A model generated the notes under the pieces. The model ran no database searches. It was not told the DNA's origin and saw only the letters and a list, made by a program, of their open reading frames with translations. DNA of 20,809 nucleotides, taken from positions 1-20,809 of the forward strand of contig CAZTHP010000047.1 of the NCBI GenBank assembly GCA_964613155.1. The letters run 5' to 3'. Below, piece after piece: positions 1 through 5,092 of this stretch. Positions within the stretch are counted from its first letter, which is position 1. Each line of letters opens with the position of its first letter. This stretch comes from TWA4 sp964613155 (GTDB taxonomy: Bacteria; Bacillota; Clostridia; Lachnospirales; Lachnospiraceae). The position numbers and the translations under genes were made by a program.

Positions 1-1
1 T

Positions 2-1420
2 GAGGGATATGATTTAAAAAAAGGTATTATCGGTCAAGCTGTGATTGGAATTCCGGGCGCATTGGCGGGAATAAACGGAAAAGAAGTTACATACTATCAT
101 TGTGCTGATTGTGGACATGTATTAAATAAAGCAATGCATTCTGTAGAAAGTGATTGGATTGATATGTTATTACAGAATCCGGATTCTTGGGAAGAGGCAT
201 TAAGAGAAAGAAAAAGAAAATATAAAAACATAGAATGGAATGAGCGTGTTCAGACGGCTGAAGTGAAAATGCTTACAGAAGATGAAAAAATGGAAAAGCT
301 TGAAGAAAGTATTCTAATTTATCTAAATAAAGTGGGTAGTTTGGTAGAAGAAGAGAGTTTAAAAAATAAATATTGTGCTTTTCAAGATGACTACTATAAC
401 TATGATGATGAAAGACTGTTTGATAGTGTAATAAGTAAGTTAGAAAAAACGGGAAGAATTGACACAGATTATATTGAACAAAAGAGATATATAATTTTAA
501 ATACAGATATAGAACAAATTGAAACAAAGCGGTTGAAGAGAAGTGCTATTTCTGAATGGATTGATTTGGAATTTGAAAACGAAGATAAGTATATTCAATT
601 AGTTTGGCAAAATATTGAGATACACAGAACTTATGAAGAAAGCGAACTTATGGAAATAGCAAGTATGGCATTGAAAGAGGAAATAGTTTCTGACAATCCA
701 TGGTTATTGTTTATGGCTGCTCAAGGTACTATTACTACAATGGCTTGCAAGGAAATGTTAGCACATGAAGAGGAACAGTATTATGTACGTTCGTTAGAGG
801 AAATTGAACAAGCGGTTAAAGAAAAAGAGTTACAGGAACAAAAAAAGAAGAATGAAGAAAATCAAAAAATTTCTAATGCGTTTGAGAATTTTGCCAACTG
901 GGTANNNNNNNNNNAAAATATTATAATCGATTTTATGAATTCACGTTATGGAGAGTATGAAATCAATGATATGCAGAAATCGTCACCAGAAATTGGGAAA
1001 TATAATGTATATAAATTGAGACCTATATTAGAAGAATTAAAGGACGATGGGTTAATTGAGTTACGAATAGAACAACGATTCGTAGGTGGCTATACATATT
1101 ATTATTGTGCAAGTGTAGGGTATAAGAAAAAGAAACAGGAAGAAGAAAGAAGAAGACAAGAAGAAGAAAGAAGAAGACAAGCTGAAGCGAGACAAAGACA
1201 AGCTGAAATGAAAAGACAGCGAATGCAACAGATTAATTCTATTAAAAGAGAAATTGAAAAAGTTAAAGGACAGATAGGCGAGCAACAGGAAATTGTGAAG
1301 AATAATAAGATGAAATTATTTGGAGCAGGCGCAAAACTTAGAAAGGAAGCTGAAAATCAAATAGAAGAATTGAATGCAACATTAAGAACATTGAATAATA
1401 GATTAGATGATATAAAATAA
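2..1420 (+). CDS. Zinc-ribbon / coiled-coil protein of unknown function, 5'-partial
   Basis: The frame is open from base 2 without an upstream stop, so the true start lies outside the window; GTG at 41 is only the first internal start-like codon. Near the visible N-terminus is half of a zinc ribbon, YYHCADCGHVLNKAM (CxxC). The middle is acidic, helical and unrecognised. After the N gap comes a stretch that resembles a winged helix (KYNVYKLRPILEELKDDGLIE, about 20 residues), then a highly charged coiled coil with heptads EEERRRQ. The last 60 residues (KMKLFGAGAKLRKEAENQ and onwards) are helical and resemble C-termini of zinc-ribbon proteins from Clostridia. The reading frame holds across ten Ns, but that gap length may be a placeholder, so the two halves are only presumed to be one gene. 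No enzymatic motif is visible and no function is assigned. It is probably cargo of the mobile element. Confidence 0.6.
   Translation, partial: EGYDLKKGIIGQAVIGIPGALAGINGKEVTYYHCADCGHVLNKAMHSVESDWIDMLLQNPDSWEEALRERKRKYKNIEWNERVQTAEVKMLTEDEKMEKLEESILIYLNKVGSLVEEESLKNKYCAFQDDYYNYDDERLFDSVISKLEKTGRIDTDYIEQKRYIILNTDIEQIETKRLKRSAISEWIDLEFENEDKYIQLVWQNIEIHRTYEESELMEIASMALKEEIVSDNPWLLFMAAQGTITTMACKEMLAHEEEQYYVRSLEEIEQAVKEKELQEQKKKNEENQKISNAFENFANWVXXXXNIIIDFMNSRYGEYEINDMQKSSPEIGKYNVYKLRPILEELKDDGLIELRIEQRFVGGYTYYYCASVGYKKKKQEEERRRQEEERRRQAEARQRQAEMKRQRMQQINSIKREIEKVKGQIGEQQEIVKNNKMKLFGAGAKLRKEAENQIEELNATLRTLNNRLDDIK
905..914. other. Assembly gap (10 N)
   Basis: Ten consecutive undetermined bases lie inside the first gene. 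Ten Ns is typical of a scaffolding placeholder rather than a measured distance. The reading frame continues on both sides if the length is taken literally, giving four undetermined residues. Confidence 0.98.
1139..1180 (+). repeat. In-frame 21-bp tandem repeat, two copies
   Basis: The unit gaagaagaaagaagaagac plus aa occurs twice without mismatch, in frame, and encodes EEERRRQ-EEERRRQ. The following residues AEARQRQ-AEMKRQR continue a decayed seven-residue period. It encodes coiled-coil heptads and could change copy number by slippage. Confidence 0.9.
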
Positions 1421-1485
1421 CCGCCATGTTTATAAAGACTAGTAAGTACGATCGCTAGAGACTAGTGAGCTAGGATAAATAATCT

Positions 1486-1543
1486 TTTCCGCAAACTTTT
1501 AAAAAGGAATAAATAATATATACTCTTTAAGCGTTTGTGTAAA
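1486..1543. repeat. 58-bp imperfect palindrome, copy 1
   Basis: Two 18-base arms (1486-1503 and 1526-1543) flank a 22-base AT-rich centre. The arms match as reverse complements at 14 of 18 positions, with core GCAAAC/GTTTGTG. The same architecture (18-22-18) and closely related arms recur at 3631-3688. Intergenic; probably a protein-binding or recombination site of the mobile element. The role is inferred. Confidence 0.75.
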
Positions 1544-1559
1544 AGAGCTAATGACACAG

Positions 1560-1597
1560 AAAGCAACAGGAATGATTCTTGTTACTTTTCTTCTGTT
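1560..1597 (+). terminator. Possible terminator
   Basis: A hairpin of about 10 bp (agcaacagg with cttgttact, one mismatch and one GU pair) is followed by a T-rich tract, ttttcttctgttt. It could terminate transcription downstream of the zinc-ribbon gene, though it lies about 140 bases past its stop and past the 58-bp palindrome. Confidence 0.4.
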
Positions 1598-1627
1598 TGC
1601 GGTGAAAATACATGAAAATGATTGGAA

Positions 1628-1678
1628 TTTACGCGAAAATGAAAAGAATCGAATGGAATAGAAACGTTTTCGTGTAAA
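1628..1678. repeat. 51-bp inverted repeat related to the 58-bp palindromes
   Basis: Arms tttacgcgaaaa (1628-1639) and ttttcgtgtaaa (1667-1678) pair at 11 of 12 positions. The outer TTTACGC/GTGTAAA ends match those of the 58-bp palindromes at 1486 and 3631, so this looks like a diverged member of the same site family. Confidence 0.6.
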
Positions 1679-1732
1679 AACAATGATTTCTAACGGAATA
1701 CACGTTGAAATACAATGTTTTCAATGGTTTTG

Positions 1733-1772
1733 CGGTAAAATGTATGTAAAATTAAGCGGACGCTTACATACA
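1733..1772. promoter_or_regulatory. Palindromic upstream site shared with the resolvase leader
   Basis: The block from cggtaa (1733) to cttacata (1770) resembles 2293-2330 upstream of the recombinase gene: both are 38 bases and share cggtaa, tgtat, taaaat, cggacg and acata. Within it TGTATGTAA (1741-1749) and TTACATACA (1764-1772) are perfect 9-bp inverted repeats. It ends 14 bases before the start codon at 1787, where it would overlap the ribosome site region, as expected for an operator or recombinase-binding subsite. Confidence 0.55.
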
Positions 1773-1786
1773 CAGGAGGAAAGCAA

Positions 1787-2005
1787 ATGAGAATCATTTT
1801 AGACACAGACAAAAAGACAATCACAGTTCCATGGAATTATTCAGAGAAACTTGATAAAATGAATGAAATGATTATGGAACTTACAAATGATGAATCAAAG
1901 AAAAAAACATTTAGTGGCTACATTGATGAGATTTGGAAAGAAGCAATGGCGAATACTGATAAGTATTTAAAGACCGCACCAAAGCCTAAAAGAAAAGGGG
2001 AATAA
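1787..2005 (+). CDS. Small hypothetical protein of the mobile element (72 aa)
   Basis: The ATG has a strong ribosome site, AGGAGG, seven bases upstream. The product is charged. Its N-terminus MRIILDTDKKTITVPWNYSE suggests a short beta strand pair followed by helices, and it has a basic C-terminus (PKPKRKGE). I do not recognise a named domain. It sits one base upstream of a small helix-turn-helix gene and shares a palindromic upstream block with the recombinase gene. That suggests co-transcription with 2007-2189 and common control. Similar small proteins travel with recombinases in clostridial mobile elements, but no function can be assigned from sequence. Confidence 0.75.
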   Translation: MRIILDTDKKTITVPWNYSEKLDKMNEMIMELTNDESKKKTFSGYIDEIWKEAMANTDKYLKTAPKPKRKGE

Positions 2006-2006
2006 T

Positions 2007-2189
2007 ATGGCGAAGCGTGTGACCCCTGCTGAGATTGTTGAAATGCACCGCCTGTATGCGTTGTATGGAAATTATGCGGAAGTAGGCAGACAGATGGGAC
2101 GTAGCGGTTCAACAGTTGCAAAATACATAAAAATGAAAGGGACGCCCGCTATTGTAGCACATACATTCAAAGAGGTTGTCCATGTATAA
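2007..2189 (+). CDS. Small helix-turn-helix protein (60 aa)
   Basis: The start lies one base after the stop of the preceding gene, with GGGG of aaaaggggaataat as ribosome site, so the two are translationally linked. Residues 6-45 look like a Hin/homeodomain-type helix-turn-helix: TPAEIVEMHRLYALYGNYAE is followed by GRQMGRSGSTVAKYIKMKG, the latter being the likely recognition-helix region. A lone DNA-binding domain of this size next to a serine recombinase could be a regulator of the element or a recombination accessory factor; that is inference. A hairpin terminator follows directly. Confidence 0.75.
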   Translation: MAKRVTPAEIVEMHRLYALYGNYAEVGRQMGRSGSTVAKYIKMKGTPAIVAHTFKEVVHV

Positions 2190-2196
2190 GATATAA

Positions 2197-2234
2197 AGGA
2201 GTAGTGGCAAGTTGTCCGCTACTTCTTTTCTTTT
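2197..2234 (+). terminator. Rho-independent terminator
   Basis: Stem agtagtgg (2200-2207) pairs with ccgctact (2216-2223), including one GU pair, around loop caagttgt, followed by tcttttctttt. It ends the two-gene unit 1787-2189. Confidence 0.8.
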
Positions 2235-2240
2235 GTGCTA

Positions 2241-2351
2241 GTTCGTAAATGTATACTTTTATAAACGCTGATTTATCCTGTTGTTTTGCGTTCGGTAATG
2301 TATCTAAAATAATTTACGGACGTTCACATAAAAGTGTTTACATTTACGAAC
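2241..2351. promoter_or_regulatory. Putative res site of the serine recombinase
   Basis: Outer arms at 2241-2262 and 2328-2351 are inverted repeats: 21 of 22 bases match if a 2-base insertion is allowed. An inner dyad lies at 2293-2322 (cggtaatgtat against ataatttacgg). The half-site motif TTTACG-AACG or its complement appears four times. A roughly 110-bp array of dyads directly upstream of a small serine resolvase gene is the usual layout of a res site with subsites I-III. The recombinase promoter lies in the right arm, which would give autorepression. An invertible segment bounded by the arms is an alternative. Confidence 0.65.
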
Positions 2352-2365
2352 GCTTGTGATATAAT
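2337..2365 (+). promoter_or_regulatory. SigA-type promoter of the recombinase gene
   Basis: TTTACA (2337-2342), a 17-base spacer and a consensus TATAAT (2360-2365). The -35 box lies inside the right arm of the res-like repeat. Confidence 0.8.
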
Positions 2366-2393
2366 AAGAGTATCAAAAGAGAGGAGATACAAC

Positions 2394-3011
2394 ATGATTT
2401 ACGGATATCACAGAACAAGTACAACAGAACAACATTTAGATAGAGGACTTACAGAGATTGAAACATTTTGCAAGAATAACAACATCACTCTTGAAAAGAT
2501 TTACACAGACCAACAGACAGGAAAGAACTTCAACAGACCACGTTATCAAGTCTTAAAAGAAGATATCTTACGTGAGGGTGACACACTTATCGTTACAGAG
2601 CTTGACCGCTTAGGAAGAAACAAACAGGACACTTTAAAAGAGCTTAGATATTTTGCTGATAAGGGCGTTCGTGTTATGATTCTTGAAATCCCAACAACAA
2701 CACAAGACCTTTCTACTCTTGATAATTCAATGGCAAAAATGATTATGGAAACAATCAATAATATGCTGATTGAGTTATATGCTACAATGGCACAGGCGGA
2801 AATCGAAAAGAAAGAAAAGAGACAGCAAGAGGGAATCGAAGCAAAGAAAGCTCGTGGAGATTGGGCGGACTATGGCAGACCAAAAGCACAAAAGCCTAGT
2901 AATTGGGATGAAGTCATTGAACAATGGAAAGCGGGCGAGATAACCGCAGTAAAGGCTATGGAGCTGACAGGCACAAAGAAAACCACATTCTATAAACTCT
3001 TAAAGGAATAA
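2394..3011 (+). CDS. Small serine recombinase (resolvase/invertase family, 205 aa)
   Basis: A site-specific DNA recombinase that would cut and rejoin DNA through a phosphoserine link. The N-terminal catalytic domain (about 1-140) shows YHRTS, with Y5, R7 and nucleophile S9; TGKNFNRP (42-49, R48); and LDRLGRN (70-76, R72 and R75). A long helix (about 110-145) would form the dimer interface. GRP (161-163) precedes a C-terminal helix-turn-helix of about 30 residues, TAVKAMELTGTKKTTFYKLL. The length fits resolvases (180-210 residues), not large serine integrases. ATG 2394 has GAGAGGAGA upstream; an in-frame GTG at 2334 precedes the -10 box and is rejected. It probably resolves cointegrates or multimers at the dyads upstream; inversion is possible. 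It is not expected to be the integrase of the element. Confidence 0.93.
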   Translation: MIYGYHRTSTTEQHLDRGLTEIETFCKNNNITLEKIYTDQQTGKNFNRPRYQVLKEDILREGDTLIVTELDRLGRNKQDTLKELRYFADKGVRVMILEIPTTTQDLSTLDNSMAKMIMETINNMLIELYATMAQAEIEKKEKRQQEGIEAKKARGDWADYGRPKAQKPSNWDEVIEQWKAGEITAVKAMELTGTKKTTFYKLLKE

Positions 3012-3013
3012 AG

Positions 3014-3066
3014 GACAGGGCGGAACGCCCTGTCTCACAGGCGGTATGGAGCAAGCTCCATCCGCC
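3014..3066 (+). terminator. Tandem perfect hairpins after the recombinase gene
   Basis: Hairpin 1 is gacagggcg-gaa-cgccctgtc (3014-3034, nine perfect pairs with a three-base loop). Hairpin 2 joins ggcgg-t-atggagc to gctccat-c-cgcc (3040-3066). They start three bases after the stop codon. No long T tract follows hairpin 1, and only acatttt follows hairpin 2, so they may stabilise the mRNA end or act as a terminator of modest efficiency. Confidence 0.6.
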
Positions 3067-3071
3067 ACATT

Positions 3072-3100
3072 TTGAGAAGTCATAAAAATTTTGTTATAAT
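3072..3100 (+). promoter_or_regulatory. Strong SigA-type promoter with no gene close downstream
   Basis: TTGAGA (3072-3077), a 17-base spacer, and consensus TATAAT (3095-3100). Transcription would begin near 3107, over 300 bases before the next start codon at 3427. Confidence 0.75.
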
Positions 3101-3106
3101 ATATGT

Positions 3107-3380
3107 ATAAAGAAAAAACAAAATTATTTATGCAATGTTTATATTGAGGGGCGGAAATCACTATATTGTAAGCGGTCGCTATTTGTTTTCGATTCATCAT
3201 TTGGAGAGGGAGCAGACCACGAAGAACTGATATTTTAAATCTTATTTTTAAATCTCCCGAAACTTACCCCCGCCCCATGGCAAAGTAAAACAATCTTTTT
3301 ATAAAGATTTTTAAATATATATAACAAGTCTAACATCTTTAGAAAGCCATTGCATTTGAGTATGCGTGGCTTTTTATTTT
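3107..3380 (+). ncRNA. Candidate non-coding or leader RNA
   Basis: The segment between the promoter at 3072-3100 and the terminator at 3343-3380 has no plausible gene; the first ATG at 3130 region gives only a few codons. GC-rich ggggcgg (3148-3154) is complementary to ccgcccc (3270-3276), standing out in an AT-rich surrounding and suggesting a long-range stem. An AT hairpin aatcttt-ttat-aaagatt lies at 3292-3309. It may be a small RNA of the element or an untranslated leader of the gene at 3427. No known RNA family is recognised. Confidence 0.4.
3343..3380 (+). terminator. Terminator or attenuator before the gene at 3427
   Basis: aaagcca (3343-3349) pairs with tggcttt (3367-3373), extended inward by gcat (3352-3355) with atgc (3362-3365), and is followed by tttttatttttg. 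It lies between the orphan promoter at 3072-3100 and the next start codon. Confidence 0.75.
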
Positions 3381-3426
3381 TGCTTAGACACATGACAAAT
3401 TCACGTGATAGAGAGGATAATGACAT

Positions 3427-3624
3427 ATGACACAGGATGATATAGCAAGAAAATTAAAAATAATTAAAATAACGAATGACATAGACAATCAATTTATAGC
3501 AGATTATTTAGGGATGAAGAATGCTCGAAGCGTGGCTAACTTTTTACATGGAGATTACAATTTATCAGAAGAGAAAAGGAGGAAAGCGGAAGAGCTTATC
3601 AATGACTTATGGATTGGGCTTTAA
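3427..3624 (+). CDS. Small helix-turn-helix protein (65 aa)
   Basis: The ATG has GAGAGGA about ten bases upstream. Residues 17-47 read as an XRE/Cro-like helix-turn-helix: DNQFIADYLGMKNARSVANF, then LHGDYNLSEEKRRKAEELI. It has no further domain, so it would be a minimal DNA-binding regulator. The 58-bp palindrome at 3631-3688 begins seven bases after its stop codon, which makes that palindrome a candidate binding site. This pairing is inference from position only. Confidence 0.7.
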   Translation: MTQDDIARKLKIIKITNDIDNQFIADYLGMKNARSVANFLHGDYNLSEEKRRKAEELINDLWIGL

Positions 3625-3630
3625 AGAGAA

Positions 3631-3688
3631 TTTACGCAAACTATTAAACAGATAATATTATATAATTCCCTTTAAGTGTTTGCGTAAA
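3631..3688. repeat. 58-bp palindrome, copy 2
   Basis: Arms of 18 bases at 3631-3648 and 3671-3688 share a perfect 11-bp outer match, tttacgcaaac against gtttgcgtaaa, and flank a 22-base AT-only-rich centre. Spacing and arms correspond to copy 1 at 1486-1543. The right arm ends six bases before the start codon at 3695 and occupies the place where a ribosome site would be expected. Confidence 0.85.
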
Positions 3689-3694
3689 ACCGCT

Positions 3695-4354
3695 ATGAAG
3701 AAGATGTTAGATTTAAAAGAATACTCAAGACAGGAACTTATTGAAATGTTCCACACAGACCGCTTAGACAGTATCAAAGGAAAGCTACAGAGACAAGGTT
3801 ATAAATACACCACAAGCGGACGTGGAAAGACATTCACATTAACAATTACAGAACTTCCATTACGTTTCCGTAACTTTTGTATAGAGGAATTACATTTCGC
3901 ACCACAGACAGATTTTAACAGGCTAAAGAAGTTCTTATATCAATTTATGTTTGATGAAGAATTTCGCAGACTACCATTTGTGACAATGAAAGAATACATG
4001 GTTGGTACTATGGAAATAACCAATCAGACAATCAGTAAATGGGTGAAGCATTTCTATGATGAGAATATGATAGCGGATGGAGAAATGATTTATTACGCTA
4101 TTGATAAAGTAAATGGAGCTTGTAAAAGAATCACAAAAGAAGAATATAGCGAAGCATGGAGAAGATATTGGGAAATAAGAAATGATGAAGATGGAACGCC
4201 TAACGGACAATACCATTTGGCATGTGCTGAAAGGGATTCTTATGTTGGCGGATATCCTTACAAAAAAGCCGATATTGTATTCAATGCTATTGAAACAAAA
4301 CGGATTGACACATTGGAAGAAATATTACGACAGGAGATAGACATAGATGGATAA
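3695..4354 (+). CDS. Hypothetical mobile-element protein (219 aa)
   Basis: The start is uncertain: ATG at 3695 or 3704, with no convincing ribosome site; an in-frame TTG at 3680 lies inside the palindrome. The N-terminus LDLKEYSRQELIEMFHTDRL looks like a helix-turn-helix, followed by GKLQRQGYKYTTSGRGKTFT, a basic region with a winged-helix look. A second such region may be present around TMEITNQTISKWVKHFYDEN, and the rest is mixed charge. It has no enzymatic motif that I recognise. The domain order would suit a DNA-binding regulator or replication-associated protein of the element. Its end overlaps the next gene by eight bases, so the two are co-translated. The 58-bp palindrome abuts its start and probably controls it. 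Confidence 0.75.
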   Translation: MKKMLDLKEYSRQELIEMFHTDRLDSIKGKLQRQGYKYTTSGRGKTFTLTITELPLRFRNFCIEELHFAPQTDFNRLKKFLYQFMFDEEFRRLPFVTMKEYMVGTMEITNQTISKWVKHFYDENMIADGEMIYYAIDKVNGACKRITKEEYSEAWRRYWEIRNDEDGTPNGQYHLACAERDSYVGGYPYKKADIVFNAIETKRIDTLEEILRQEIDIDG

Positions 4355-4592
4355 AGAGAGAAAAGCAAAAATTTATGAAAGATATATTAGGAGTAAAGGA
4401 CTTAACAATGATTCTCCTATTGCTCGTTACATGCGGGCAAAAGAACGAAGTGCGATAGATAATTACATAGACCATAAAATAGAAATGAGAGAATTTTGTG
4501 CTGATTACTTGAATAAACTGGCGGAACAAAGAGAGATTGACAGAGTAGCAAAAGAGATTGCAAAAGCGGTTGACAAGGCTGTGAAAGGATAA
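4347..4592 (+). CDS. Hypothetical charged helical protein (81 aa)
   Basis: ATG 4347 overlaps the end of the preceding gene by eight bases and has AGGAG (in acaggagatag) upstream, which supports translational coupling. The product is almost wholly helical and charged: MDKERKAKIYERYIRSKGLN at the start and EIDRVAKEIAKAVDKAVKG at the end. There are no cysteines beyond one, no membrane segment and no recognisable family. It is the last gene of the element before the hairpin at 4613-4637. A partner of the 219-residue protein is plausible from overlap alone. Confidence 0.7.
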   Translation: MDKERKAKIYERYIRSKGLNNDSPIARYMRAKERSAIDNYIDHKIEMREFCADYLNKLAEQREIDRVAKEIAKAVDKAVKG

Positions 4593-4612
4593 ACCGAGGT
4601 CAACTGCTGCCA

Positions 4613-4637
4613 CTTAGCCACTTTTATAGTGGCTAAG
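4613..4637. terminator. Hairpin closing the element's last operon
   Basis: cttagccac pairs perfectly with gtggctaag around ttttata. No T tract follows on the plus strand, so it may be a weak terminator or a structural feature near the element end. Confidence 0.5.
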
Positions 4638-4656
4638 CTACTGGTATCAAACTTGC

Positions 4657-4685
4657 TTGTTTTTGACGCTCAATTATGATATACT
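4657..4685 (+). promoter_or_regulatory. Promoter reading into the yebC remnant
   Basis: TTGTTT (4657-4662), a 17-base spacer and TATACT (4680-4685) preceded by TG-n, an extended -10. It lies at the end of the element and points outward. Confidence 0.6.
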
Positions 4686-4774
4686 TACGTCAGTTACGAT
4701 AAATGTTAAAATTCAGTGATGATATACACAACAAAAAAACATTTTTCATCATTGTATTTTGGGAGATAAAAGTA

Positions 4775-4912
4775 ATGGAAAAAAATCTTAAAAACCCAGT
4801 AAATTTGGACGTTTTCACATCTGAGGATGCTATTAAAAATCTTCAGAAGACTCTTGATCTTCTTGAAGATGATGATGACGTTCAGGAAGTATATCACAAT
4901 TGGAGTGAATAA
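4775..4912 (+). pseudogene. yebC: 3' remnant of yebC (YebC/PmpR/TACO1 family), 45 codons
   Basis: The last 22 residues, LQKTLDLLEDDDDVQEVYHN then WSE, match the conserved end of YebC-family proteins, which help ribosomes through difficult sequences or regulate transcription and are normally about 240 residues. Resemblance seems to begin around NLDVFTSEDAIKN; upstream residues MEKNLKNPV do not look like YebC. ATG 4775 has GGGAGA eight bases upstream, so the fragment may be translated; an in-frame ATG at 4703 has no ribosome site. A long stem terminator follows at 4941, as expected for the native end of yebC. The remaining 200 residues are absent here. The likely cause is insertion of the mobile element at the end of yebC, with a complete copy at the other junction outside the window. 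Confidence 0.8.
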
Positions 4913-4940
4913 ACGATAGCAGGTAAGACCTGATAGGAAG

Positions 4941-4995
4941 ATACCTCTTAAGTAGATGCAGTGAATTGCTGGAATCTGCTTAGGAGGTATTTTTT
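4941..4995 (+). terminator. Strong terminator, presumably of yebC
   Basis: An approximately 20-bp stem runs from atacctcttaagtagat to its imperfect complement ending gcttaggaggtat (4979-4990), followed by tttttt. Confidence 0.9.
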
Positions 4996-4996
4996 C

Positions 4997-5025
4997 TTGT
5001 GAAAAAGAGAAGAATTTGTTATAAT
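4997..5025 (+). promoter_or_regulatory. SigA-type promoter of the secreted protein gene
   Basis: TTGTGA (4997-5002), 17-base spacer, TATAAT (5020-5025). The -10 box overlaps an in-frame ATG at 5024, which excludes that ATG as the start of the gene at 5093. Confidence 0.85.
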
Positions 5026-5092
5026 GGTAAAAAAATGGGAGAAAACGGGTTTTATTACTGTGTTTGGTTCTCCCAGAAAAGAGGAAAACGTG

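Noticed and set aside
1061..1285. A Phe/Ser/Leu-rich minus-strand frame opposite the coiled coil
   Set aside because: Its composition simply mirrors the AGA/GAA repeats of the sense gene.
2334..2393. An earlier in-frame GTG start for the recombinase at 2334
   Set aside because: It lies upstream of the -10 box at 2360-2365 and lacks a ribosome site; ATG 2394 has GAGAGGAGA and gives the family's usual N-terminus.
4703..4774. ATG 4703 as start of the yebC remnant
   Set aside because: No ribosome site is present and the added residues do not resemble YebC; ATG 4775 has GGGAGA.
5024..5092. ATG 5024 as start of the secreted protein
   Set aside because: It overlaps the -10 box TATAAT at 5020-5025, and the added 23 residues would spoil the signal peptide.
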